Positions 9,132 through 18,660 of a stretch of 64,000 bases of DNA are shown here, piece after piece. The translations under genes and the position numbers were made by a program. The DNA is taken from NCBI GenBank assembly GCA_030512335.1, contig JAULSU010000003.1:3782001-3846000 (forward strand), given 5' to 3'. Origin of the DNA: Immersiella caudata (lineage: Eukaryota; Ascomycota; Sordariomycetes; Sordariales; Lasiosphaeriaceae). The notes beneath the pieces are model-generated. The model saw only the letters and a list, made by a program, of their open reading frames with translations. It ran no database searches and was not told the origin of the DNA. How positions within the stretch are numbered: the first letter of the stretch is position 1; each line of letters opens with the position of its first letter.

Positions 9132-12092
9132 TTTCCAAGGAAGCGCTCTGCCGCGCTGCTCTGACTGGATCTAGGCTGTCGGACAGGCTCCCGTGAGGTT
9201 CGGTGCAGCTAATCGATCTTCTTGTTCCTTATCGGAAAGTTGCTACGCACTGCCGGCAATTCGAGTCGTGGGCGAGAGTGGAGAGTGGAGTTTCGGAAGG
9301 GATGGGGAAATGGACTTGGGGATGGGGTTGCCGTCGGAGAGTGTGAGGTGGGTGATGTGGTGGTGGTAACGGGAGAGCTGAGCGAAGCGGGTGCTGATGA
9401 CGCGGGAACTGGGTTGGGGGTTTGATGGAATCGAGCGGTCGAGGGTTTCGCGACGGGGCAAACAATGAAGAAGCCGAAGCAGGTTATGACCGCAAGGAGA
9501 AACCAGAGCCGGGGCCAGTGGGTGCAGTCAAAGTCGCAATTGAGACACACGAAAAGCTGAGACGAGCCTCTGAATTAGGGGGTTGCTGGTGGTTTTTGTT
9601 GGTGCCGCCGGAGCAGCCTCGTACTCTAAGATTACGGGGAGCTTGAGAAACCTGGCCAGCCTCTGCGAGTTGGAGTTCAAGGCATTTTAATGAGTGTGAC
9701 AGCCCGGGCAGGTGCCCAGTCTCCATTCGCCAAACCCTCCATTTCATTGACTAGCTGGGGGGCCCCATCCAACCATCCAACCCTAACCCTTTACCGCACC
9801 TTCCCAGGCGAGCGGTCACCGCCATCGAGCGAGCGCGGGACTGAATGGAACCAAGCAAGCATCGGTCGGCGGTTCCGTTCAACGACCTTGGATATTCCGG
9901 CCCCAGATCTGCTCGAGTCATTGGAGACTTCACTTTAACCCGCGACCGCACACCTAAGAGCGCACGACGAGGGCGAGCTCAGAGCTCTCAGATATCTTTG
10001 CGGAATGTGTTCGCCTGTGCGCTGCAGCTGCCTACAGAACCATGGACAGGGCCGATCAGGGTAGCCGTTACGCACCTTGCGCACAAGCAGCGGTGGCTTG
10101 ACACATCACCCCGATCCAACCTAGTTAACCAAGTGAGACAAGGGAGCTCGCTTCCACCACCGCCGCTAGTACGGTTTGCGCCTGATAGCAGGGGGATTCG
10201 CTGGCAACACGTCGATGCCGACCACTGCTTGCCGGGACGAACACCACCTAGCTTGTCAGTTCTTTGTGCACGTCAACGGCGGCGCTCCGGTTCGCAGGCC
10301 AGGCAGGTTGCGGCACCAGATCGCCGCTACGGAATTGGCCGTCAGCGTAGCCCAACCGCTCAGGGCGCACATAGCCACCAGTGCCCGGCTCTCTAGCCCC
10401 GTGGGTCGCAGGTCGTAGTTGGGGGCCAGCGATGGAGAATGTCTCACGACGCCTCGCATGACGAGCGGGTCTGGAACTTCCAGATCCGTGCTCCAGGACC
10501 GCTTTCTACTGTAACTACCACGCCGGGCGACAACTAATACATCAGCAGCCATCCGAAATATTTTCCTGATTCCAGTTTCGGTTCCCCGACCCCAGGGAAG
10601 CTTCCATCGCGGGTCACCGCATGGAATGTGGTGTCAGTCCCAGGTGCCAAGTCCTAGGGTAAGTCCTAGGGTGCCTCAACGACAGCCACGCAGCGCCCCG
10701 ACATGGCCCCGAATTCTTCAACTTCCCGCCATCTAAGCAAGCAAGTTATTCCGTCAAAGTAGAACCTCACTTCTAACAAAGTCGCTCAAACTTGGCACCG
10801 TCTTTTGCATCCGTTTGGGGAGATGTTCCGTGTTGCGGCGTTTGTTGCTGGAACGCTGGCGCGGAGAAGAAGGGGGGGACGTCGTTGGAAGAGGGCATCG
10901 GGACGAGGGTGCTTGCATGCTTCTCTTCATGCTTCGAATGAGCTTCGACCATACAGAACCCTGGTCTAATATCCGGCTGTATTGGAGCCTGCACGTCTGC
11001 TGGGTCTCTAGTCGTTGCGCCTGCTCCTCTGCGCAGCCGCCCCAGTTCTTTCTGCCGTCTGATGCTCAGTTCTTGGTGCTGATGGAGGTCGATCTCATGC
11101 AACAATGGTCCAACTTCAGCAGCACGGCTGCCGGACGAGGCATTTGAGGCTCCTCCCAAACCAGGCCTACGGACAACGTTTTGTTTGTCGGCAAACACGT
11201 TGCCGCTGCGGCAGATGTTGACTCCATGCATCCCTCCAGTTTGCGAGGCACGGCCGCGGCCATGGAAGTGGGCTTGCCTTCGATGGCGTGTTCTAGTCGC
11301 GACATGGGACAAGGGCAAGATTGGGGCCCCTTGACGGTGATCTTCTCTCCCTGGACATCATCTAATTCGACGTGCAGACGGATACAACGCTGTCTTTCTC
11401 CGAGGGTGCAAGCACCTCACTTCTTTCATCAAGCTGGCCCAAAACCCAAACAAATTAGGCTTCCAACAGCAAGCCTCCAACCCTGATCCTGGGAATTCAA
11501 ACGCGCTTCTGAAACTGACGGCTTCCATTTCGGTGGGGTCAAGCACCCTCCACTACTGTCTGTCACTTTGAGAATGCGATGAAAAGGGGCGAGTGAAGCA
11601 GCGAGATGGATGCCTCCGAGAGCTGGAATACCACTTGATACCGATTTGCAGCGTTTATCTGCTGCTGTTGGTCGAGATTTCGGTGATGCAATGCACCGCG
11701 GGATAGACTGCAGCTGCAACCAGCTGCTGACCGTTTAAACTAGGTAGAAACGATCTTAACATGAAAGCTCTACTGCAAGTACGGTAATCGTGGTATGAAT
11801 GGGATTCCCATGTTCTAAGAAAACCGAGCGGTTCGAAAGTCGTTGAAGAGCTCCCAACCCAGTTGCGTCACAAGGAGCACTGACCCCCTCTTCATCTATT
11901 TTAGTGTTGGCATAAAAAGAAGAAAAAGAGAATCATCAAGCACGAACGGGCCCGCCCAGTGTTCGACTCGAACCCTGCACTTTTGATGGCCCCCAACCAA
12001 ATAAACGACACCCATCCAAATTCAACCAGACCTCACACAGTCCACAATCACCCCTCACCAATCACCACCCCTCAAACACAACCCTCCCAACC
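9132..12092. other. 2.96-kb intergenic region, no supported gene
   Basis: It holds the cdc42 promoter on the left and the VMA22-like promoter on the right. A CCCTAACCCT motif lies at 9781-9790, and a perfect 12-bp tandem duplication at 10649-10672. Several long frames exist on both strands (for example 10773-11318 minus and 9845-10396 plus), but they overlap, begin without good starts and show no family resemblance. They are not annotated as genes. Confidence 0.5.
10649..10672. repeat. Perfect 12-bp tandem duplication (AAGTCCTAGGGT x2)
   Basis: The unit AAGTCCTAGGGT occurs twice head to tail in an otherwise unremarkable intergenic region. Its function is unknown; a small replication slip is the simplest origin. 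Confidence 0.8.
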
Positions 12093-12752
12093 ATGACTGA
12101 AACCGACATCGACGCTCTCCTAGAGCGCTACCTCATCCTCCTCGACAAATACACCACCCTCCAAGCCCGCCTCGCCACCCTGCACAGCGGTGTATACCAA
12201 AACCTCGCCAAGGCAAACTTCTCTGCCGAGCGCGGGATCCGTTATGGGCAGGATTACTACGATGACCGCATGCGTGCGGCAAGGAAGGTTGTTATCAGCC
12301 GGCGTCGAGAAGACATGGATGCTACGTCTTTGGGAGATGAGAGACCGGTTGTTTTTGAGATGAGGTATTATGATGAGGACGGCGCAGTGGGAGGGAAAGG
12401 AGAAGGGGAAGGAGAGGTTGCTGGCATAACTGCTGAAGCGGATGCTGAGGATGAGACGGCGGATGGAGATGAGAGAGGGGAAAGGAAGGGGAAGAACAAA
12501 CCGAAAGATCCGCTGAGGTGGTTTGGGATTTTGACGCCGATGGTGCTACGGCAAGCTCAGAAGTTTGCTCTTGAGTCTGTTGAGGAGGTTGTCCCTCTGT
12601 TGGCGACGGTTAGTGCGGAGATGGCAAGGATTGAGCTGGAAGTGCGCAGGGCGCGGAAGAAGCGAGCAAAGGCTGAGGCGACAGCCGAGAAGGAAAAGTT
12701 GAAACAGCAGGAGAACCAACCGGTTGGGTCTGATCAAGGACTGGTAGCATGA
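12093..12752 (+). CDS. VMA22: V-ATPase assembly factor Vma22/CCDC115-like, single exon
   Basis: Predicted 219-residue coiled-coil protein. In yeast, Vma22 works with Vma12 and Vma21 at the endoplasmic reticulum to assemble the membrane sector of the vacuolar proton pump; that is family knowledge. In the sequence: an N-terminal helix (DIDALLERYLILLDKYTTL, about residues 5-23), a conserved LAKANFSAERGIRYG block, an acidic Gly/Glu-rich middle (about 105-135), and the hallmark DPLRWFGILTP...LRQAQ segment (about 142-162), followed by a charged helix. The start ATG at 12093 has a CAACCATGAC context. The gene is compact and uninterrupted. Its neighbour, the acid phosphatase, is convergent with only about 124 bp between stop codons, so 3' UTR overlap is likely. 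Confidence 0.78.
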   Translation: MTETDIDALLERYLILLDKYTTLQARLATLHSGVYQNLAKANFSAERGIRYGQDYYDDRMRAARKVVISRRREDMDATSLGDERPVVFEMRYYDEDGAVGGKGEGEGEVAGITAEADAEDETADGDERGERKGKNKPKDPLRWFGILTPMVLRQAQKFALESVEEVVPLLATVSAEMARIELEVRRARKKRAKAEATAEKEKLKQQENQPVGSDQGLVA

Positions 12753-12876
12753 TAAAGAGGAAGTCAGGTGTATCATTCTTGCTCAGGTGTGTATGCCCTG
12801 CTATCTTCTCTCTCTATAATTACGAAGGATATCCAAGCAGCTATATTCCCAAAAGGCTATCACATTTTCCCAGATA

Positions 12877-14553
12877 TCAGTAACCGGCTGGTTCGGGCTC
12901 ACCAGTAGGTAGTCCTGGTGAGTTTCTGTTCATTCGACAAGCACCCTTCCAGTTCTGCGGAGTAAACTTGTCCACAATTTCCTTGAAAGCCGCCTAAAGA
13001 TACAGACCGGTTAGAGTTCCTCAGTTTTTTTCTTGTTTTTTTTTTTTTTTTTTTGGGACCGAGGTTGCTTACCAGTGTGCAGAACGACTCATCCCCATCT
13101 AAATGGTTCCCCGGGGTCTTGCACCCCGGGATGGTGACTGGCTCGTCATTATAGCGGAGCCTCACATAGTACCCATCTAGTTTCTTCTTCTCCGAAGCCG
13201 AGAGTTCCGGGCTGGGCTTCCGCCCTATCGGACTCGAAGAGCCCGTTCCGAAGAGTCTGTCCCACAAACCAGGACCACCTGTTGCAGTTACCGGCTCCGA
13301 CTTGCGGAACATCTCGACGGCAATATGGCTGGTAAATGGGGGCCATGCGTTTGTCTCATAGGCCCCCAAGCTCGCGAGAACCGCGGCGAGGGTGGTATCG
13401 TGACACCCGCTGAGACCAAACTTGACCTTGTTCGCGGGGTTCTCAGCACTACCAACCATCCTCTCCACAATATCGCCGAGAAGTCCACCGATACCAATCG
13501 TCCGGTACTCTCTAGACTCTTTATAGCCAGCAAACCATTCTTCCACGCCAATCTTCTCCATGATCTCCTTAGCCCTGGCGTCGTAGAACTCGGAGGGCAG
13601 TTTTATCTCCGGTCCGTGTGCCGCGGTCGCGTTCACGGTATCCATGATGCCACTAAGCCGTGGGCGTGAGTCAACGCCGATTCGGGGCCTGTCTTCAGGC
13701 ATCCACTTTCCCAGCAGGTTGTTCAAATACTCCATGTCCTCTGTGGTGTTCCACCGGTCTGCCGCCCGCTGAGCGAAGGCCCGAGACAGTTGCGCGAACC
13801 GGCGGCAGTTGCCGTCGTCTGTGGTAAACATCCGTCAGCGACTTCTCTCAAAGGAAATTAATAGGCAACGCAAAGTCTCAGGCGTGCTCATGTCACACTC
13901 AAGACATGCAACAAAGCAATAGTGGACCGCAGATGAATGGCGGCAGGGTTAGACTCACTGGGAAACAGAGTTTCATCAGAGTAGGCCCGGGTTAGAATCA
14001 CCGGGGCCAGTAACCTACCGGTCTCGTCTGGTTCCCGAGTGGAAGGGGGGTATAGTGCTGTGAAAGCCTGTTGCATCGACTCTAGGGCACGGGGAACAGG
14101 CGTGGTTCGCAGATAAAGAGACTCGACAGAGCGAAGGTGAGTGGGGAGAAACTTGAGTCGGTCGACATATAAAACGCGGAGCCTTTCACCCAGCTTGTAG
14201 GTGCTCTGCCTCCCGATATCAGTGAGTGCACCCATGTCGCACACATCGTCAACCTGTCCTCCTGGACCTGCGGCAACAACGGGCTGGTCCCGCTCTCCAA
14301 ACGTCTCCAGTCGGCGTTTCCATTCCAATGTGCTATAGTCACCGGTGTGGGACATCACCGCGGTCTTCATTTGGCGCACGCTGGAGCAGTAGGGCCAGAA
14401 TGCCTGTAGGCCTGTGTTTTGGAAGCGTGCCGAAACGGGTGTTCTTTCGCCATGTCGCATCAAGATTTGGACGAGATGTAGCTGCAATCCGTGGGGATAG
14501 AGCTGCTGGAGCTCATCCTCGGTATAGGGCTTCCTTGGCACCAGCGTCGTCAT
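12877..14553 (-). CDS. Cytosolic histidine acid phosphatase, three exons
   Basis: Branch-2 histidine phosphatase that removes phosphate through a phosphohistidine intermediate. Exons (minus) are 14553-13959, 13818-13073 and 12993-12877; 485 residues. The catalytic RHGERTP begins near residue 33 and the proton-donor pair is H338-D339 (GCHDTTLAAV). There is no signal peptide at the chosen ATG, so an intracellular enzyme resembling lysophosphatidic acid phosphatase type 6 is more likely than a secreted phytase; the substrate is unknown. Splicing at 13819-13958 creates the conserved FPNDGNCRRF. The 79-nt second intron (12994-13072) begins GTAAGC and contains a run of 19 A on the coding strand. 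Its removal gives the terminal segment FKEIVDKFTPQNW. The gene diverges from the PPR gene at 14976 across a 422-bp promoter. Confidence 0.88.
13036..13054. repeat. Homopolymer run of 19 T (A on the coding strand) inside an intron
   Basis: The run sits in the last intron of the acid phosphatase gene, between the donor and a second A-rich patch. It is a likely site of length polymorphism and of sequencing or alignment error. Confidence 0.9.
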
Positions 14554-14975
14554 AGCTCCGTGGTATAAACTGAAGAAGTATCGAGGGAAGGGATCGAGAT
14601 GTTGGACGAAAAACACATTAGTAAATAAAAAAGGCGGTGCAGTTTGGTGAGGTTCAACAGGGTTCACAGGTACATGTTGGTGCTGCTGTAGGTCGGATGA
14701 CGTCTCCAATCAGGAAAGCGCTTGAACCATCCCCGGATCGTTGAGCATGCCTGGGTACTTTCAAGCTGGTGCAGCCAAGTGGGTCGTTCGTCCCGATGGG
14801 AAGAAATGCACGCCGCGGTGGGGAACCAAAACTTTTGAGCTCCAAAGCATCGTGTCGCCCATCCAAAGAGCTTCGAATTAGCCAATTCTTCGACATCCCG
14901 AGACACACTCGACATGCGAACATATCGCAGATCAATTCAACAATCCAGCTAAGGGGGGCATTGCTTGGATGCATA
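14554..14975. promoter_or_regulatory. Divergent promoter region (acid phosphatase / PPR protein)
   Basis: 422 bp separate two start codons on opposite strands, so both promoters must lie here unless transcripts start inside neighbouring genes. I see no clear TATA box or other recognised element. Confidence 0.55.
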
Positions 14976-17648
14976 ATGCGGGAGCTGGGCTACGTCTGTC
15001 TGCGCTGCCACGTCAGGCTCTTGACTGGACCATGGACGCGGCCGGGTTTGCCCACGGCGAGGCTATCGAGCTACAGCCAAAGCTACAGCACAACAAGCGC
15101 CAAACCGCCACAGAAAGATGGTTCAGGTCAACAAAAAAAGAAATCCGTTAATACTAAGAGGCACAGCGCAGTCCGCGACGGGGTAGCCAGAGGAGCTCAG
15201 CGCGGCGTTGCTCCCCCGGATGGGGCCGCATCTCTTGCTGTATTCCAGAGCATTGTCGACAAGCAACACGAACAATCGTCACCGCCCGGGCCGAAAAAAA
15301 AACAGACCAGCAACATCTTGCTTGTGAAAGAGGTTGCGCAGATAAAAACGATGCTGGAGCAGGAGGGTGCCACGGTCGCAGAAGCGTTCGCTTTCTTTGA
15401 CAAAACTATATATCCACAACTCCGGGATGCCGGAGACGCGACGCCGCGAATTGTCAAGAATCAACTAGCGATTGTGTTGTTTCCAAAGATGGCCGATGAG
15501 ATGTCAAGGTCGTCGTACTCCGGTCCAACTACCGTGCTTCGCATCACCCAGTTGATGGTCGAATTCGACATTGTCAGCCCAGTAACATGGGGCAGCCTCA
15601 TCATTGCCCTTGCGGATTACATTTGCAGGTTACCCACCGGCCCAGAAGTCTTCGACTCTGTCCAGGCTTACGAAACCACGATGACTCGGCGTGAGGCTCT
15701 CATGCACGATCTCGTGGACGCCTGGCAAGCTTTCGGTACGCCAACCCCCGCCCCTGAAACCGCAGAGTCCAAGGAGGCAGAAGCCCCGGGCACTGAAGTT
15801 GCGATCGCCTCCGCGGATGCAACTCCTAAGGACGACACCGAGCCTCGATTAAACAGGAAAACTCAGCAGCGCAGGCGTACCCTTCCTAAGGCCTTTGCTG
15901 GGCTTTTCCCTCATCATTCTCCCTATGAGCTGGTCCGGCCATCATGGGCTGCTCTCGCAACATACGCGCTTCTCGTCAACTCCAAAAACCACAACCAGGC
16001 ACTTTGGCAAAAGGCTCACCCATTCCTTGAAATGATGCGCCAACCTCTAGCCACCTCTTTTATCCCGTTTGCCTCACCCAACGCTCCAGTCTTCGAGAGC
16101 TGCCCACAGGCTCTCAACTCCCTCGTGAGGCACTTTCTGAGGAATCTGCGGGCCAAGCAGGACACGGAATGGAAGCCCCGGGCACCGAGTGCAAAGCCTC
16201 GCGACTTGGCCGACGCCGTCCACAAAGAAATTGGGCATGCTGTTAGAACAAGAAATCCAGCGGCTCTTGATGCAGCGTGGAGGAAGTTCTGGGGAAAGGA
16301 GGATGCGCCAAGTGCGGAAAAGCTAGCACAGCTCCTTGATATGCCGAAAATCTGGGACTATTTCATCCACGCATATATGAGCATCCGCCAGACCCAACGT
16401 GCCCTGGATGTCTGGAACATCATGGTCAGACATGGGATGGAGCCCACCGTGAAGACATGGACGTCAATGATCCAGGGCTGCACCAACGCAAGGAACTCAC
16501 ATGGCATCAAGACCGCTTGGGACCGGTTGGTAGCCTCAGGCACCAGGTTGGACAACCATGTCTGGACAGCACGTATTTCGGGGTTGATAATAAGCGGCGA
16601 TGTCGACGCTGGTTTTGCAGCGCTGGAGGAGATGGCACAAATCTGGCATGAGAGGGAAAAGCCCGAATACGCCGCTCTTGCGGTCCAACCATCCGTGGAG
16701 CCGATCAACGCCGCTGCCCATTGGCTCCTCCGCTATGACAAACTTCCCATCATGATGAACCTTCTCCTCTGGGCCGCGAAACAGGGCATTGAGCCCGATG
16801 TCTACACTTTCAACACAATGTTACGACCCCTGTTGCGGCAAGGAAAAACCGCCCAGGCCCGCGACCTCCTTGATATGATGAAACACCTCAACGTCAACGC
16901 CGATGCCGCAACATGCACCATCCTACTCGAGAACGCTCTAGCCGGCATCGCCTGGTTGCCCTCCAAAGAACAGGTCGACCGCGTCAACCACGTCATCGGC
17001 GAGATCGAAGCAGCCGGTTTCTCACCCAACATGCAAAACTTCGGCAAGATGATCTACATTCTCGTTGAGGAAGGCGGCCCCAACTCCGACGGCGCTGCCA
17101 TCAAGGCCGTCCTGGGTCACATCTGGGATCGCGGACTCGACCTATCATCCCAGATCTACACCATGTTGGCAGAGTATTACTTCACGCGTGACCCACCCGA
17201 CGCAGCGGCCGTCACAAAACTCATCGAAAACAGAAGGCTACGTCACAACACCAGCATCGACCGTGTCTTTTGGGAGCGCGTCATCAAAGGGTACTGTCAA
17301 GTTGGTGAGATACAGAACGCGCTGGAAGTATTCCAGAAGGTGTTCGCTTCTGGGTCTACCATCACGTTCTCTACCTTGTATGAGCTTCTGTTTGCGTTGT
17401 TGGAGGAGGGCGAGAACGGGAAGGCCAAGGAGTTGGTTCAAGCGGCGAGGGCCTTGACAGATTTGGAGAGCGAGGACTCGGATGGCGCATCTGTTGCTGA
17501 AGCACAGGGGAAGCCCTTGAGGTACTGGAAGCACCGGTTTTGGCATCTGGCGCACCGCCATGGATTGATAGAGAGAGAGCTTAGTGAGGCTTTGAAAGCT
17601 GCTGCAGGGGCGCGAGGTGTGGATAATGTTGTTGACGGATGTATATAA
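14976..17648 (+). CDS. Mitochondrial pentatricopeptide-repeat (PPR) protein, single exon
   Basis: An 890-residue protein starting at ATG 14976; the frame extends further upstream, but the sequence from 14976 begins with a typical mitochondrial presequence rich in Arg, Ser, Leu and Tyr (residues 1-50) and no acidic residue after Glu3. Helical repeats of PPR type fill the C-terminal half: TQRALDVWNIMVRHGMEPT, NSHGIKTAWDRLVASG, PDVYTFNTMLRPLLRQGK, AQARDLLDMMKHLNVNAD and NALEVFQKVFASG are recognisable repeat units. Fungal proteins of this kind bind mitochondrial transcripts and act in their stability, processing or translation. The target RNA and yeast counterpart cannot be told from sequence alone. 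An AATAAA about 260 bp after the stop may mark the 3' end. Confidence 0.85.
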   Translation: MRELGYVCLRCHVRLLTGPWTRPGLPTARLSSYSQSYSTTSAKPPQKDGSGQQKKKSVNTKRHSAVRDGVARGAQRGVAPPDGAASLAVFQSIVDKQHEQSSPPGPKKKQTSNILLVKEVAQIKTMLEQEGATVAEAFAFFDKTIYPQLRDAGDATPRIVKNQLAIVLFPKMADEMSRSSYSGPTTVLRITQLMVEFDIVSPVTWGSLIIALADYICRLPTGPEVFDSVQAYETTMTRREALMHDLVDAWQAFGTPTPAPETAESKEAEAPGTEVAIASADATPKDDTEPRLNRKTQQRRRTLPKAFAGLFPHHSPYELVRPSWAALATYALLVNSKNHNQALWQKAHPFLEMMRQPLATSFIPFASPNAPVFESCPQALNSLVRHFLRNLRAKQDTEWKPRAPSAKPRDLADAVHKEIGHAVRTRNPAALDAAWRKFWGKEDAPSAEKLAQLLDMPKIWDYFIHAYMSIRQTQRALDVWNIMVRHGMEPTVKTWTSMIQGCTNARNSHGIKTAWDRLVASGTRLDNHVWTARISGLIISGDVDAGFAALEEMAQIWHEREKPEYAALAVQPSVEPINAAAHWLLRYDKLPIMMNLLLWAAKQGIEPDVYTFNTMLRPLLRQGKTAQARDLLDMMKHLNVNADAATCTILLENALAGIAWLPSKEQVDRVNHVIGEIEAAGFSPNMQNFGKMIYILVEEGGPNSDGAAIKAVLGHIWDRGLDLSSQIYTMLAEYYFTRDPPDAAAVTKLIENRRLRHNTSIDRVFWERVIKGYCQVGEIQNALEVFQKVFASGSTITFSTLYELLFALLEEGENGKAKELVQAARALTDLESEDSDGASVAEAQGKPLRYWKHRFWHLAHRHGLIERELSEALKAAAGARGVDNVVDGCI

Positions 17649-18660
17649 TTGGGGGCCCAGCCCTGCGGCAGAAACCAAGCGTATACATCATACCCCGTGA
17701 GTGCCGTACATACTTTGTCTTCGACAATGGCATTTGTCCTTATTTCTGGCGGTACCTGCGGTTCGACGGGTACTTTCCGGCGACTTGGATCAGGCACTAC
17801 TCGAATCTGTGGCCCAGCACACCCATCTCCTTACAACCCCAGCCCAACTCCATCATACGGCAACTAGAACAAAACAATACCCACAGACCAAATCATTGGT
17901 TATTCGGGAATAAACTATCTAACTCTCGTTTCTATTTTTACTGACCACCCGAACGCCTCGCATATCGACCCGCTCCTTTCCACCTCCAAGAAAAGGGGAA
18001 GGGGGTAAACATCACTCCACCCAATCAGAGACGGCCAGCCTGCGGCCACCGTCATTTCTTTATTGTCCTATTACGGTTGAGAGTTGGAACTGCATTGCCA
18101 TCGAATAAAATCTGATCTAATCAGATTGAAATACAACCGGGCCACTTAACGATGACCTTGCCCAGTCTCCCATTCTGTGTATGTATTCCAGTTCAGCCGC
18201 GCTGAGCAAGTTTCACATTGCACATTCGAGATGAGTGAACACTGACGTGGCAGGGCATAATGTCTGTATTGTGACACCGATGATGAGATTCATCTTGTGT
18301 CTAGCCAGATGCCTATACCAATTGTCCATCCCACTTCACAATCTAGAAGTCCAGCCAGCCCAACCCAACCACCCATCTCCTCATTCCTTTTCCTTTCTTC
18401 TCGACCCGTGCGATCCTTTCGCTTTCCCATCGCCGATGGGAGGGGTATACGTAACGGCAACAATGTGACATCCTATCCTATATCCATCCGTCCAAAAGCG
18501 GCGATTTTGCAAACTATCCAACATATGCACAGGAAGAGAACGGAAGCCAAACAAAAGACTCGAGGTATAGCCGTGCCATCCCAGATCTACCGGTTTTATA
18601 TGTCGCTCCAATGCCTGTATAACAAAAGGAACAAAAAGCAAATTATAAATGAGATAAAGA
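17649..18660. other. 1.0-kb convergent intergenic region
   Basis: It lies between the 3' ends of the PPR gene and the CBM48 gene, is AT-richer than the flanking coding sequence, and contains an AATAAA at 17909-17914. No gene is seen. Confidence 0.5.
17909..17914 (+). terminator. Possible polyadenylation signal AATAAA of the PPR gene
   Basis: A canonical AATAAA lies about 260 bp downstream of the stop codon in AT-rich sequence. Position and motif are the only support. Confidence 0.3.

Noticed and set aside
9776..9792. CCCTAACCCT as a possible interstitial telomere tract
   Set aside because: Fewer than two full repeats and no adjoining array; better treated as a short motif than as telomeric DNA.
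9845..10396. Open frame of about 180 codons on the plus strand
   Set aside because: Arg/Pro/Ser-biased translation typical of chance frames in GC-rich DNA; no conserved motif.
10773..11318. Open frame of about 180 codons on the minus strand
   Set aside because: Composition (His, Arg, Ser, Gln) looks random, no family resemblance, overlapped by other frames, and no supporting splice or start signals.
11941..11990. GGTTCGAGTC on the minus strand resembling a tRNA B-box
   Set aside because: The arms do not pair into a T-stem, and no anticodon or acceptor stem can be drawn at the right distance.
14769..14975. Extending the first PPR protein to the upstream in-frame ATG at 14769
   Set aside because: The extra 69 residues have no presequence character and fall in the divergent promoter, whereas the ATG at 14976 gives a typical mitochondrial targeting sequence.
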